Shown here: positions 12,654 through 22,650 of the stretch, piece after piece
Layout of the letters: each line of letters opens with the position of its first letter
Position numbering within the stretch: position 1 is the stretch's first letter
Origin: Isoetes taiwanensis
Lineage: Eukaryota > Streptophyta > Lycopodiopsida > Isoetales > Isoetaceae
Length of the DNA: 64,000 bases
Assembly: GCA_021234155.1 (NCBI GenBank)
Contig: JAJEKV010000009.1
Location: 14,103,185-14,167,184, forward strand
Direction: 5' to 3'
Translations under genes and position numbers: made by a program
Notes under the pieces: model-generated
Database searches by the model: none
Seen by the model: the letters and a program-made list of their open reading frames with translations, nothing else
What the model was told of the DNA's origin: nothing

Positions 12654-12700
12654 ATCAATACAAGAAATTTATCGCGGCGGAAATTTATCGCGGTTTTACT
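12654..12700. mobile_element. CACTA-like transposon terminus (left end)
   Basis: The word ACAAGAAATTTATCGCGGCG starts near 12660 and is partly repeated immediately after (AAATTTATCGCGG). The same word occurs in reverse orientation at 44829-44852, at the right border of an insertion in a gypsy element. Plant CACTA elements typically begin CACTACAAGAA, and both ends here look like degenerate versions. No matching second end is visible near this copy, so it is a solitary or truncated terminus. Confidence 0.4.
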
Positions 12701-13461
12701 ATAAGTCTATTGTAGGGGAATTTGTGTCAACTTGAAACTGGTGTAAAAATAATCTTCAACCCGATCTCAAACCACGATGCTTTGCCTTCATATTGAAGGA
12801 AAAGGTGTTATTTCGAGCAAAAACAACAGAGGGAGACTATAGGGAAACGATATCCAGGGATCGTTTGAAGTGCTAATTTGAATTTGCAGGAGGGGTTTCC
12901 AAAATTCCAACAGGCGGAAGCACAGTGGAGTATCATTAGCTCTATGAAGGGCGAATCAGTAGCGTAATAAAGTAGTGCAGGCATCTGATCGAGTATTGAA
13001 GACTGCTTGTGCACTGACAAAATAGGATGATGAATAAAGCTCAGCTCAGCCAACACACAATTAAAGGGCAGTCGCAAATTGAGACGGAATTACCCGGAAT
13101 TATAAAGTCAGAGTGCATTTCTGTTCTTTTTGCCGCTCTCGCATGAATAGTACCGGCAAAGGGCTGGAGACTGGACCTAGAGAAGCTGCCATCTTTCACT
13201 GAGTTTTAAGTCTTGTAATCTAACCTTCAAGCAGAGGATTCCAGTAAAGTCAAGTTCTGCTATGGGAAGGTGAATCCGGAAGAGTATACATGTGTATTCT
13301 GCGGAGTTATTCACGGCTGATTATTTCTTATGCAAATCGCTAATAATGATGTTAACTGCTCCTGAATTTGTTAGACATATCTCTGGATACTTTTGATGAC
13401 AGAAGGGAAGCCTTTGCCAATTTGGTTGCTCAGGCTTTTTCTAGCCTGAAGATTTTTGCTG
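12701..13461. other. Anonymous DNA flanking the MULE
   Basis: No recognisable gene. This is the host sequence into which the 13.4-kb MULE inserted, and it resumes at 26844. Confidence 0.5.
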
Positions 13462-13470
13462 CAGCGAATC
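13462..13470. repeat. 9-bp target-site duplication (left)
   Basis: CAGCGAATC lies immediately before the first base of the MULE terminus. The identical nine bases directly follow the other terminus at 26835-26843. Nine bases is the typical target duplication of Mutator superfamily elements. Confidence 0.92.
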
Positions 13471-13770
13471 GGACCCCCGTATTTGGAGTCCGGGATCTGG
13501 TCTTTCCGGACAGATTTGACTCGGTATTTCCGGACTCCCGTGATCAGCCACGCCATGCCCATCAGAACGCGATGGGAGCCATCAACTGGGCCATGCCATT
13601 CCCGCATGCACCCGATGCCATTCGGGCATGCATCTGAACTGCGCGGTTCAACCGCGCATGAAACAAAACCAGTCTGTGCCACGGTACTTCATTCTCACAA
13701 GTGTGGCAGGTCCGTGGTACTGCGGGCAGGTGTGCATTCAAGAGGGCCACTTTTGAACGGGACGTGAGGT
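13471..13770 (+). repeat. MULE left terminal inverted repeat
   Basis: About 300 bp that pair with the reverse complement of 26542-26834. The outer 16 bp are identical and the remainder has scattered substitutions and small indels. The inner limit lies near the shared CTTTTGAAC..GGACG word. Just inside it a single TGGTATTTCC (about 13770-13779) resembles the unit of the internal arrays. Confidence 0.88.
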
Positions 13771-13893
13771 GGTATTTCCGCCAAGCGGCAAAGCGGAATT
13801 GGCAATGGTTGGATTCATTGGCCAATTTCCTCACGAATTTTAGGCGCTCCTTTCATTTCACCCATTGAAGCACCGGTGATTTGAGCGGCAGCC

Positions 13894-16788
13894 ATGGAGG
13901 CAGAGGGAGGACGACCGAAGCTGGACGGGTAAGTTATTGTGATAGAGCAGCAAGATTGATAGAGCGAGGCACCCATTCGTGGGAGCATTTTTCGTGAGTC
14001 TTTAGGTATGTTTTGCATTTGTGATTTTAAGCTTTTGATGCTCCCAGTTCAAGATCCCGCCCCACGGTGGTTTTTCTAGTTTGCAATTGCAAAGTGGGAG
14101 ATCGAGCATCATTCGTAGTGAAATCCACCACTCCACACCAATCTGTTCCTGTTCATGTATGCTATATCCCCACAAAATGGGTTGAGGATTTAGGTGGAAG
14201 GGGAGCAGAATTTGCCAGGGATGCAATACCACATTCGGAAGCGTGGATCTCTGGGGAGAGAAGAGGGATCAGCCAAGAAGAAAGTTGACCAGCACGCACA
14301 CTTGAAATTAACCAAGTAAGCCATTTCTTGTCTGATTGTCTGCTTTGGTTTGATTGTTTGAGATACACAAGTTAAGTTAGTTAGTAAGGAAGTCAGTTTC
14401 AGGTAGTTTGGCCCTACTTTTCCTTGCTTATGTTAATAATTAAAGTGGTCTTCTTCTTCTTTGTAGCTTCTTGTCTGCTTTGGTTTGATTGTTTGAGATA
14501 CACAAGTTAAGTTTGTTAGTGAAGAAATCAGTTTCAGTTAGTTTGGCCCTACTTTTCCTTGCTTATTGTTAATAATTAAAGTAGTGTTCTTCTTCTTTGT
14601 AGCTACTGGTGCAGCTATGGCCCTGAGGATTATCGTGGAGCTTTCGTGATATCAAAGATAAAACATCCCGAGCTGCAATTGCTGAAGCTAAGAGGAAGGA
14701 TCCTTCCTACTCAAAGAGGTGTAGAGGACCGAGTATTAGACGAGGTTGCAGGTGCCATTTTCAGGTCAAACAGTTGTATTTGAAGCCCGAGATATGTAAG
14801 ATTACATTCTATGAGATGAGACATATTGACAGTAAAGGCATGGTCTGCCATGGAATGGAGGATCCCCAATGCTTTAGAACAAGGCATGATGTAGCTCCAT
14901 GGTTATCAAAGGGTAAGAAGACTTGGGCATACCAACAGTTGATCCATAACCACACTCCCCAGGAAGTCTATCGTCAACACCAGGAGCAATGGTCCTTAAA
15001 GCATAAGATGCATCCCAATGCTCCCAAGAATAGAGATGAATTCCTGGCTATGGATGATCTGTATAACTTGTCCCATAAGGTATTTGCGACACATGGATGC
15101 TACACAAGGATGTGGCCACAAGTGTGAGGATGTGGGTTGACTTACACCGGGGAGGATGTGTTCTTGTATCGGGAGGGTGTTCCTTTTATTTTGGGCATCA
15201 TCACCCCTTTCAAATGAAGATATTGTTGGAACATGGAAGGGGAATCTTGTAGCCATGGACTCAACCTTCAAGACCAATGATCATTGTTACGACTTGTATA
15301 CCCCTCGCTAGTATATGACACACATGGAAATGGTGTCCCCTGTTGTTTGGGTTCTAACCTCTAGTGCCACCTGGGAAGACATCCACCCTTGGCTGATGGC
15401 AATGAAGAACCGTGATACATAGAGAGGACCCATCATGGGAACCTTCATGTTTCATTGTGGATGACGACAGGGCTGAGATAAATGCCTTGAAGGGCGTGTG
15501 GCCTACAACCAATATTGGTTGTGTATCGGCATGTGAGAAGAAGGCGGATGAACATGCTCTTGAAGCGTGTCAAGAATAAGAAGGTGAGAGGGGAAATGTT
15601 TAGGGACCTCGGGCATATTATGTATGGCACTAGTGTGGAATGTGATCCAAGAAGGACGGCTGATTATGTGGAGGCTTGTCGTAAGGAGGCATTGAGAAAA
15701 CTGGATGAATTCAAGGAAAAGTACAAGGTGTGGAAAAGGGTTGTGAGGTATATGAATAAGGTTTGGACCAATAACATCACACATTGGATAATTGCGACAA
15801 GGATGTATCCTCACGCCAACCAGGAGACAAATGCTGGCATAGAGTCTTACCATGGCAACATGAAGAGAAGATTAGGGGTCTCTAAGTATGCTTTGAGAGG
15901 AAGGCGAATTGATTGGCTGATTTACATGTTGACAAACATATTACAAACCCACATGTCATATAACAGGTTCATGAAGGACGAGGGTTTTAAAACCAACAAG
16001 AGACGAGAACACATAGTTGAGGCAAAGACCATTATAGGTGCAAGAGACATTCCCGATGAAGTGTTGGGTGGCTGAATTTCAAGGAAGGCAGGGCCGAGGT
16101 GTGGAGTCAGAACATGGATACTTGGGATGATAACAGGGAGGCATTGCCTTATTTAGTGGATGTGGCACATGAGCATTGGTCCACTTGTGATTGTCCATGG
16201 GGCATGAAAGGGAATATGTGCAAGCACCAAGTTAAGGTGATCCGAATGATGGCCAAGTACAACGAGGAAGATATTTTAAGGTTTTGTGGAACATTACATG
16301 GATCTCAGGCTGGCGGGTTGTCGAACTTAAGGCGCCTTGCCGAAGCATATGATGATATCTTGCCTCCTTCAGAAGAAGGGCCATGCAATGGTCTTGCACT
16401 TGATGAAGAAATTATGGACCAAAGCATTGCTGGTTGTTTGAGTCAAAACCCAAAGGTTAAGGTACTAGCGAGCATAGATGACACAATGCATGCTATAAAG
16501 GAGACCATAGCTAGGAGGCCCCAACTATTGACAGAAGCTAGGTTTCTTTTGGCTGAACTTAGCAATAAGTTGGCAAGGCTAAGTGACAGCAAAACTGACA
16601 ACACCAAGGCCCCTGGTCTAGCCATGGTTGAAGACTTTAGTGGGAATACCATTGTTAGGCCAATCCCTTTCGTGGAGAGCCGTAAGAAGAGGAAGAAGGC
16701 TAGTGCACTTAGTGTTTTCTCGAAGGAATGCGAAGACCACATTACAAAATGTGAAGGTATTGCATTTATTCCCATAGATACTTTTTGA
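13894..16788 (+). pseudogene. mudrA-like: MULE transposase (MURA-type), broken frame
   Basis: Would encode the DDE transposase that excises and inserts the element in the nucleus. A short first exon (13894-13928, ATG, encoding MEAEGGRPKLDG) joins in frame to CTAC at 14603 across a GT-AG intron, giving GYWCSYGPEDYRG, a typical MULE N-terminus. A Cys/His finger follows (GCRCHFQVK, about 14750; Cys and His near VCHG, 14850). The first catalytic Asp lies in AMDSTFKTN (15252-15278), the second in VDDDRAEIN (15457-15483), and the Glu in GIESYHG (15836-15856). The SWIM zinc finger CDCPWGMKGNMCKH is at 16186-16227, followed by a ~170-residue tail ending at 16788. Frame changes occur near 14635, 15125-15240, 15300, 15420-15530 and 16075, so it reads as a pseudogene. 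Some indels may be sequence error. All catalytic residues survive. Confidence 0.82.
14340..14608 (+). repeat. 135-bp tandem duplication inside transposase intron
   Basis: CTGCTTTGGTTTGATTGTTT begins at 14340 and again at 14475, a 135-bp period with about 93% identity. Each copy ends in a pyrimidine tract plus TTTGTAG, so the intron has two candidate 3' splice sites. Only the second joins in frame to the exon at 14603. Confidence 0.85.
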
Positions 16789-17088
16789 AACGATTCATAT
16801 TCTTATCTCTCGAATTCATGCCATGCCATTCTAGGTACAAATGGATGCACTGCAGAAGCGCCACATTAATGTCATCAGGGTTGTGAGGACTATTAGGTGA
16901 TGATGCCATGTTGCTTTTAGGTGAAAGGGTGACACATATCTGCTGTGGTGGCTTATAAGCCTCATAATCCTTTATCTGCCTTATAATAACAGTGACTTCA
17001 TATTTCCTGGCTTTATTTTGCCCCATGTTCATGTGTTATTTTGCTGGCTTCAGAGCAATATCGTAATCTAATATGGTATTTTATGCCA
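16789..17088. other. Spacer between transposase and 21-bp array
   Basis: Probable transposase 3' untranslated region. No separate gene is recognised. Confidence 0.4.
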
Positions 17089-17356
17089 TGTTCATGGTAT
17101 TTCTGGCCAATACCTTGGTATTTCTGGCCAATACCTTGGTATTTCTGGCCAGAACCTTGGTATTTCTGACCAGAACCTTGGTATTTCTGGCCAGAACCAA
17201 GGTATTTCTGGCCAGAATCTTGGTATTTCTGGCCAATACCTTGGTATTTCTGGCCAATATCTTGGTATTTCTGGCCATATGTATGGTATTTCTGGCCAAT
17301 AGCTTGGTATTTCTGGCCATACATTGGTATTTCTGGCCACATACCATTGGTATTTC
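17089..17356. repeat. 21-bp tandem array A (about 13 copies)
   Basis: The core TGGTATTTCTGGCC followed by AATACCT or AGAACCT repeats every 21 bp with occasional variants. Because 21 is a multiple of three and no unit contains a stop in most frames, several frames on both strands stay open and mimic low-complexity proteins with a 7-residue period (for example LVFLANT forward and ARNTKVL reverse). I regard these as by-products of the repeat. Confidence 0.92.
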
Positions 17357-17446
17357 TGGCTCGAGGGTAGGTAAATGTCATCTCGTGGGTAGGTGAATGT
17401 CATCTCGTGGGTAGGTAAATGTCGGCTCGTGGGTAGGTAAATGTCT
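17357..17446. repeat. 22-bp tandem repeat, four copies
   Basis: GGGTAGGTAAATGTC preceded by CTCGT recurs four times between array A and the promoter of the small gene. Being directly upstream of the TATA box, it could be a promoter-proximal regulatory repeat. That role is inference only. Confidence 0.8.
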
Positions 17447-17490
17447 TTATCGATGAAGGGATATGCTTCTAAAACCCTAAATTCCATCAC

Positions 17491-17500
17491 CTATAAATAG
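17491..17500 (+). promoter_or_regulatory. TATA box of the 150-aa MULE gene
   Basis: CTATAAATAG lies 61 bp upstream of the ATG at 17561, a standard plant core-promoter arrangement with a transcription start expected around 17525. Confidence 0.65.
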
Positions 17501-17560
17501 TCACCCCTCGATTCTTGCATTCCAATTCCATTTCTTGCAGTTGTTTCTTGGTGAAGAACT

Positions 17561-18104
17561 ATGGAAGCTATGCTCCGACGCCTGAATCAGATCCAAGAGG
17601 AGCTCGTGATTCAGGACCAGCATAGTATGGAACCGGTTTTTACTAGTAAGGCCATGCCTGTATGCAACTTCTGCACATTTTTTCCTGTACATGTTTTCCT
17701 TTCTAACTTCGTGTGGGATCTTCTATCTTGGTGTAGGAGCCGTCGAGAAGATGCTCGAGAAGGGAGTCACTCGGATAACCCCTCCTCCTGACGAGGAAGA
17801 GGACTACGAGATGAGGATACAACAGATGAAGGTCTTGAAGAAGTACCTGATCGGTGAGAAGGCAATGAGGGCACTCCTTGAGGCCGATCAGTTGTCTCGA
17901 AGGATAAGAGTGTGTCTCCAGGAGATGGCTCGAGTTTGGAAGCACCACAGAAAATGGATGGTGAAAATGATTCTAGACTCAACTATATTCTGGCCCGACC
18001 TTCTCGACATGGAGTTCTGGTTCAAAGGTGATGGCGAGGTCGAGGACTTCACAGCAGAAACCGTGGCTCGAGCACGAGAGGAATACAGAGAGCTGTTCGG
18101 CTGA
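17561..18104 (+). CDS. Intact two-exon 150-aa gene in the MULE, function unknown
   Basis: Exon 1 is 17561-17645 and exon 2 is 17737-18104. The 91-bp intron (17646-17736) has GTAAGG at the donor and GTGTAG at the acceptor, and splicing keeps one uninterrupted frame of about 150 codons. The protein is charged and helical in character: it starts MEAMLRRLNQIQEELVIQ, has an acidic stretch near ITPPPDEEEDYEM, a Lys/Leu-rich middle (MKVLKKYLIGEKAMRALL), and a C-terminus with FWPDLLDMEFWFKGDG before REEYRELFG. I recognise no family. It lies in sense orientation downstream of the transposase with its own TATA box. It is the only clearly undamaged frame in the element, which suggests either recent activity or selection. 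It could be an accessory MULE protein or a captured host gene. Confidence 0.7.
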
Positions 18105-18141
18105 GGTCCTATGGTTGAGATCGACTGGTTGTTTTTCCAAT

Positions 18142-18838
18142 GTGATGGTTTATCATAATGTAATGGTTGCTCTCAAATGTATGCTTGGTTTCTTCAAATT
18201 TACACTTGATTTTTTCAAAATCACACTTGGTATTTCAGGCAAGATACTATGGTATTTCTGGCCAGCACCATGGTATTTCTGGCCAATACCATGGTATTTC
18301 TGGCCACTACATTGGTATTTCTGGCCAATACCATGGTATTTCTGGCCAATACCTTGGTATTTCAGGCCCATAACTTGGTATTTCAGGCCAATACCTTGGT
18401 ATTTCAGGCCAATACCTTGGTATTTCTGGCCAATATCTTGGTATTTCTGGCCAGATACTTTGGTATTTCTGGCCAGATACCAAGGTGATGGTTTATCATA
18501 ATGTAATGGTTCATCTCAAATGTATGCTTGGTTTCTTCAAATTTACACTTGATTTTTTCTAAATCACACTTGGTATTTCAGGCAAGATACTATGGTATTT
18601 CTGGCCAGCACCTTGGTATTTCTGGCCACTACATTGGTATTTCTGGCCAATACCTCGGTATTTCTGGCCAGAACCTTGGTATTTCTGGCCAAATACCTTG
18701 GTATTTCTGGGCATATACCTTGGTATTTCTGGCCAGAACCTTGGTATTTCTGGCCAAATACCTTGGTATTTCTTGCCATATACCTTGGTATTTCCTGCCA
18801 AAACCTGCTACTATTTCTGGCCAGAAACATTGTTACTT
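18142..18838. repeat. 343-bp direct duplication containing 21-bp array B
   Basis: GTGATGGTTTATCATAATG begins at 18142 and 18485. Both copies continue through GTATGCTTGGTTTCTTC and into a run of TGGTATTTCTGGCC units (18233-18480 and 18593-18830). The 21-bp array downstream of the small gene has therefore been duplicated as a block. Orientation is the same as array A. Confidence 0.9.
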
Positions 18839-19297
18839 AGACAATTGCAATTAAAGCCATGGTATTTCTGATAACACATCCATACATAATCATGTAAGCT
18901 GCAAAATCTGTAAGCTTTTGTTCAGAAGTATGAGGAAAAGAAGGCCACAATCTTTGCTTTGCAAAATCGTAAAGATTTTGTTGTAAGGAAATATAAAAAA
19001 GAAGGCCACAATTTTCTTTCTTTGCAAAATCTGGCTGCTTACAGCTGGCAATTCTTTGAAGAGTTGAAATAGATGTTGAAAAACAAAACAAGCAGCAGAT
19101 CTCATTCACATGTCAGAATCTAATTTGAGAAAATTTCAAATGGTCTTTGGTGGTTTCTTTGCCTGTATCACAGCCTCATGTAGCTTGCCCAGCATCATAC
19201 TGAAAGTGCACCTGCAGTTTGCAACATCCACCTTTCCAAACCAATTACTAGTCACCTGCATAGTGAAGCGTACTTAGCATAAACAATGAATATAGTG
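18839..19297. other. Anonymous MULE interior
   Basis: No gene recognised. The imperfect word GCAAAATC followed by TAAG or TGG recurs around 18900-19035, suggesting an old short duplication. Confidence 0.4.
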
Positions 19298-19734
19298 TTC
19301 TAGAAATACTACGGATAGCCATGGACAAGAATGCTGAAGAATGCTCTGCTCTGGGCATCTCCTTGATAACCAAAAACAAGTACATACAGATAGCACGCTA
19401 GTGAAACCATTATGGCCGGGATTAAAAAACCTCGCCCTTTCGGGTTTTCGAGGAAAAACCCTGACAATAATGGAATCACTAACCGATGCTAGGTCCAAAA
19501 CATAATAGACCTTGTACCCTCATGCTGACCAGCCTTATTGGGAGAAAATACATTACAACAAAGAAATAGCCAAAGACGAAACATGTTTGAATTGTCTTCT
19601 CCATTGATCTTCATCTTGTGCTCCGAATCCCAAGCCCTCCTCCAAACGACCACGCTAAACCCTGCATACACAAAAAAAAACAAACCAAAGGCCGCCAAGG
19701 CCATCCAGCCACCAAGGCTTCCAACTAGGCACTT

Positions 19735-19860
19735 AGCCTTCCACTAGGCACACCGGCCTCAACCAGGCACAAAGGCCCCAACAAGGCACACCGGCCTCAA
19801 CCAGGCACAAAGGCCCCAACCAAGCACTAGGCCTCAAACTAGGCACAAGGCCTCCAACAA
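19735..19860. repeat. 19-bp tandem repeat, about seven copies
   Basis: Units of the form AGGCACA-CCGGCCTCAACC or AGGCACA-AAGGCCCCAAC recur every 18-19 bp within the LINE-like insertion. Non-coding low-complexity repeat. Confidence 0.8.
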
Positions 19861-19911
19861 AGTGTTAGTTTGCAAACAAGACATAACAATAGGAGAAGGG
19901 TGGGGGGGTGG

Positions 19912-20092
19912 GCCAAACCGTAGGGAGAAGGAAGAAGAGGAAAGGAGATGCTTCAAGAGAGCTGATGAGCGAGAACATGACGAAGAAGCACATAAATAGG
20001 GAAAAGAACAAACTAACTGCTAACTGCCAACTGCCTCCGTATTTCCAGAACCTCGTTTTCCTTCTATTCGTTGAAACGAAGGAAAACGTCAT
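19912..20092. repeat. 181-bp direct repeat, copy 1
   Basis: Starts GCCAAACCGTAGGGAGAAGG and ends AAGGAAAACGTCAT. A matching 181-bp copy lies at 22436-22616. Here it forms the distal end of the LINE-like insertion. Confidence 0.9.
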
Positions 20093-20134
20093 TTCTAGAA
20101 ATACTACGGATAGCCATGGACAAGAATGCTGAAG

Positions 20135-21453
20135 CAGAGGCAGAAGTCTCTTAGAGGTCAACACTTAGAGGCCAAGGCATAACTAAAAAGGACCAGGCCG
20201 AGAAACAACCTAAAGCCAACCATAAACAACTTCTCAGCACTTAGACGTCTGAGCAGAAAACCAACCTTAGATAATAACTCAAGATAAAGTATATAATGAG
20301 GTGCCGAGAAACAACGGTAACAAAAAACCTTTGTTATAGTTACACCATCCCTATGACATCAAATATAACCTCTCAAATACCACATAGAAGACTGATAATA
20401 TTTTGGCTTGTTAGATCTTTTGGTTTATTAAAGTCCATAACCATATGACAACTTTAAGTAAAGAAAGGGGAAGACCAGGATATGCATAAACTTTAACTGG
20501 TTGCAATAGATCCATTAAAAATCCATAATCATAAGACAACTTTAAGTAAAAAAGGGCAAGACTAGGTTATGCACAATTTTAACAGGTTGCAATGGATCAG
20601 AGACATCAAGATCAAGGTCTAGGCACAAACGTTCCCCCAAGGAAAAACAATAACTATTGTTTATTGATGGCGAAGCGGACACAATATAGGTATAAGCAGG
20701 CTCCAAATAGAACTTAAAACTAATATTAATACTTCCTATATATAAAGTATGGTTCGCCGGCACTGCAAGCAAGAACTCCGCGCCAGTAGAACGAGCAAGA
20801 ACGGCGGGCAAAAATGGCGGCAATCACTGGGGCAAAGCAAGAAATGGGGCAAGCAAGAAGAAGTAAGGTGAGGCGAGGGAACTGCGGCCTGCTGAGGTAA
20901 AGAAGCGGCAAAGAAGCGGCTTGCTGAGGTAAAGAAGCTACCAATCTGGAGCCCAAATCCGCAGGCAAAGATGGACCAGATAAAATCGAAAAGGCAGACC
21001 TTGCATGAGTTATTAAGTGATCTTGAACATTGCAGCTGAGGTAGGCCAGGATTTGGAGAACCGGAATCATTGACAGGGCAACAACAAAGAATGTTTCCAG
21101 CTAAAACAGGGCTAAAAATTTTCTCCAAGGTCGCAAAATCAGGGCTAAATCTGAGTCGAGTCTACAGAACAGGGCACTCCATGCAACAGGTCGGGTAAAA
21201 TGGATCAGTTCAAGAAGGTTCAAGAAGGAAAACAGATGACAGGCAAACGACTTGTGCAGAGACCACCAAACACAGGAATGTCTTGGCCTTTTCCTGAGAA
21301 TAGCTATCATGGGATCAATCAATGAGTTGAAAATAAACTATAATACCCGGTCAAAATTGAATAACCAAAACATAATCATGGGAAACCTGAGAAAACCAAG
21401 GAACACCAACAATTCCTGAAAGCTCAAAACTCTGTTCGTACACCACATGCAAT
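20135..21453. repeat. MULE interior with local duplications
   Basis: No gene recognised. An ~86-bp unit beginning near ATTAAAGTCCATAACCAT at 20427 is repeated, diverged, at about 20515-20600. The words GCTGAGGTAAAGAAGC and CAAAGAAGCGG recur at 20893-20940. The minus-strand frames over 20542-21128 are leucine/serine-rich and show no domain. Confidence 0.5.
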
Positions 21454-21555
21454 CAAACAACTTTAACACTTCTGGGGATTAACCCGAAAATTATTAGCCT
21501 GGAGCAAACAACTTTAACACTTTTGGGGATTAACCCGAAAATTATTAGCCTGGAG
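21454..21555. repeat. 51-bp tandem duplication
   Basis: Two adjacent 51-bp units starting CAAACAACTTTAACACTT differ by a single base (TTCT versus TTTT), so the duplication is recent. Confidence 0.95.
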
Positions 21556-22333
21556 ATTATGAAGTTTGACAGAACAAGAAATTGTTAAAGAAAAACCATC
21601 TCAAAGAACCAACCATACCCGTAACCTTCTCCCAAAAAACTTTGTCTTTAATTTAGCATAAACCAAAACAAAACCATCTCAACCAACCAACCGAAAGCAG
21701 ATTAGCGTAACGCGTCACGAGCAGAATTGAACCACCGACTTCCCCATCGAAAGTTAGAATTGGCAAACCCCAAAGTCTCATGACAGAGTGACCACGGATC
21801 CATCAAGCCCTATCTTTGGGCCGCTTTTCAAACCATCAAACAGAGTAAAATCCCCCATTTCATAGCACTCCGCAACCCCTGGCCCTTCCCTATCCCTGAT
21901 GCAGATTAACTTTTTCCTGTTAGAAATCAAAGCTTTACCTCTATCGATGATGCTCTTGGCTTTTGCGTCCAGGAACTTGTGCGAGTGTAGGTGGCTCTCT
22001 AAATCCAGAAAGCAATCCTCCAACCGATTAAAACATCATCTTGCTTCCCTATTTTTCATGGTATTTCAAGAGAGGAGCCCTTGCTCGCATGCTCTTGTTG
22101 GATCTCTCCTCGCGGAAGCGTAAAACCGTAGAACTCGAGGTGCAAAAATTTCTGCCTTAGAGCTACTCGGATCGTCTAACCGCTGCAATCGCTCTCCATA
22201 AGGCCACTCAAACTATCAAACTTCTTCCAATCGCCTTCCATGGCCTTCCCCGACCATGCACCGGGAAACTGCAGAAGAACCGGAAGCATGCCTCTTCACG
22301 AGCTTTCTTGTACCCGGTTGGGGCCATCACCAG
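21556..22333. other. Anonymous MULE interior
   Basis: No gene recognised with confidence. A minus-strand frame at 21778-22023 lacks any familiar domain. Confidence 0.4.
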
Positions 22334-22425
22334 AAACGTGGATGCAAACCGCTATGAAGCCTAAAAGAACCGTGAAGAAACGTGGATGCAACAACAGCTA
22401 TCAAGCCTAAAAAGAACCGTGAAGG
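22334..22425. repeat. ~45-bp tandem duplication
   Basis: GAAACGTGGATGCAA ... GCTATNAAGCCTAAAAGAACCGTGAA occurs twice in succession with small differences. Confidence 0.75.
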
Positions 22426-22435
22426 AAGAAAATGT

Positions 22436-22616
22436 GCCAAACCGTAGGGAGAAGGAAGAAGAGGAAAGGAGATGCTTCAAGAGAGCTGATGAGCGAGAAC
22501 ATGACGAAGAAGCACATAAATAGGGAAAAGAACAAACTAACTGCTAACTGCCAACTGCCTCCGTATTTCCAGAACCTCGTTTTCCTTCTATTCGTTGAAA
22601 CGAAGGAAAACGTCAT
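22436..22616. repeat. 181-bp direct repeat, copy 2
   Basis: Near-identical to 19912-20092. It lies just beyond the 3' end of the Ulp1 exons. Its presence outside the LINE-like insertion shows the segment was duplicated within the MULE, or that it marks a second short retroposon. Confidence 0.9.
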
Positions 22617-22650
22617 AACTCTAGAAAATCATACAATACATGGTTTTTAC

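Larger units (their letters stand above)
19298..20134 (-). mobile_element. LINE-like insertion bounded by a 42-bp direct repeat
   Basis: The same 42 bp (starting TTCTAGAAATACTACGGATA) occurs at 19298-19339 and 20093-20134. Between them the reverse strand ends with a LINE-type 3' hairpin (AAAACCCGAAAGGGCGAGG, 19430-19450) and a tail containing GTACTTGTTTTTGGTTATC. This geometry fits a 5'-truncated LINE-like retroposon with a long target duplication. No reverse transcriptase is included. Confidence 0.5.

Noticed and set aside
17089-18838. CRISPR array
   Set aside because: Repeats are contiguous 21-bp units without unique spacers, no cas genes are present, and the genome is a plant.
17073-18840. 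Long overlapping open frames on both strands with 7-residue periodicity
   Set aside because: They are a by-product of the 21-bp tandem unit, which lacks stops in most frames. No promoter or start context singles out one of them, and composition is purely repetitive.
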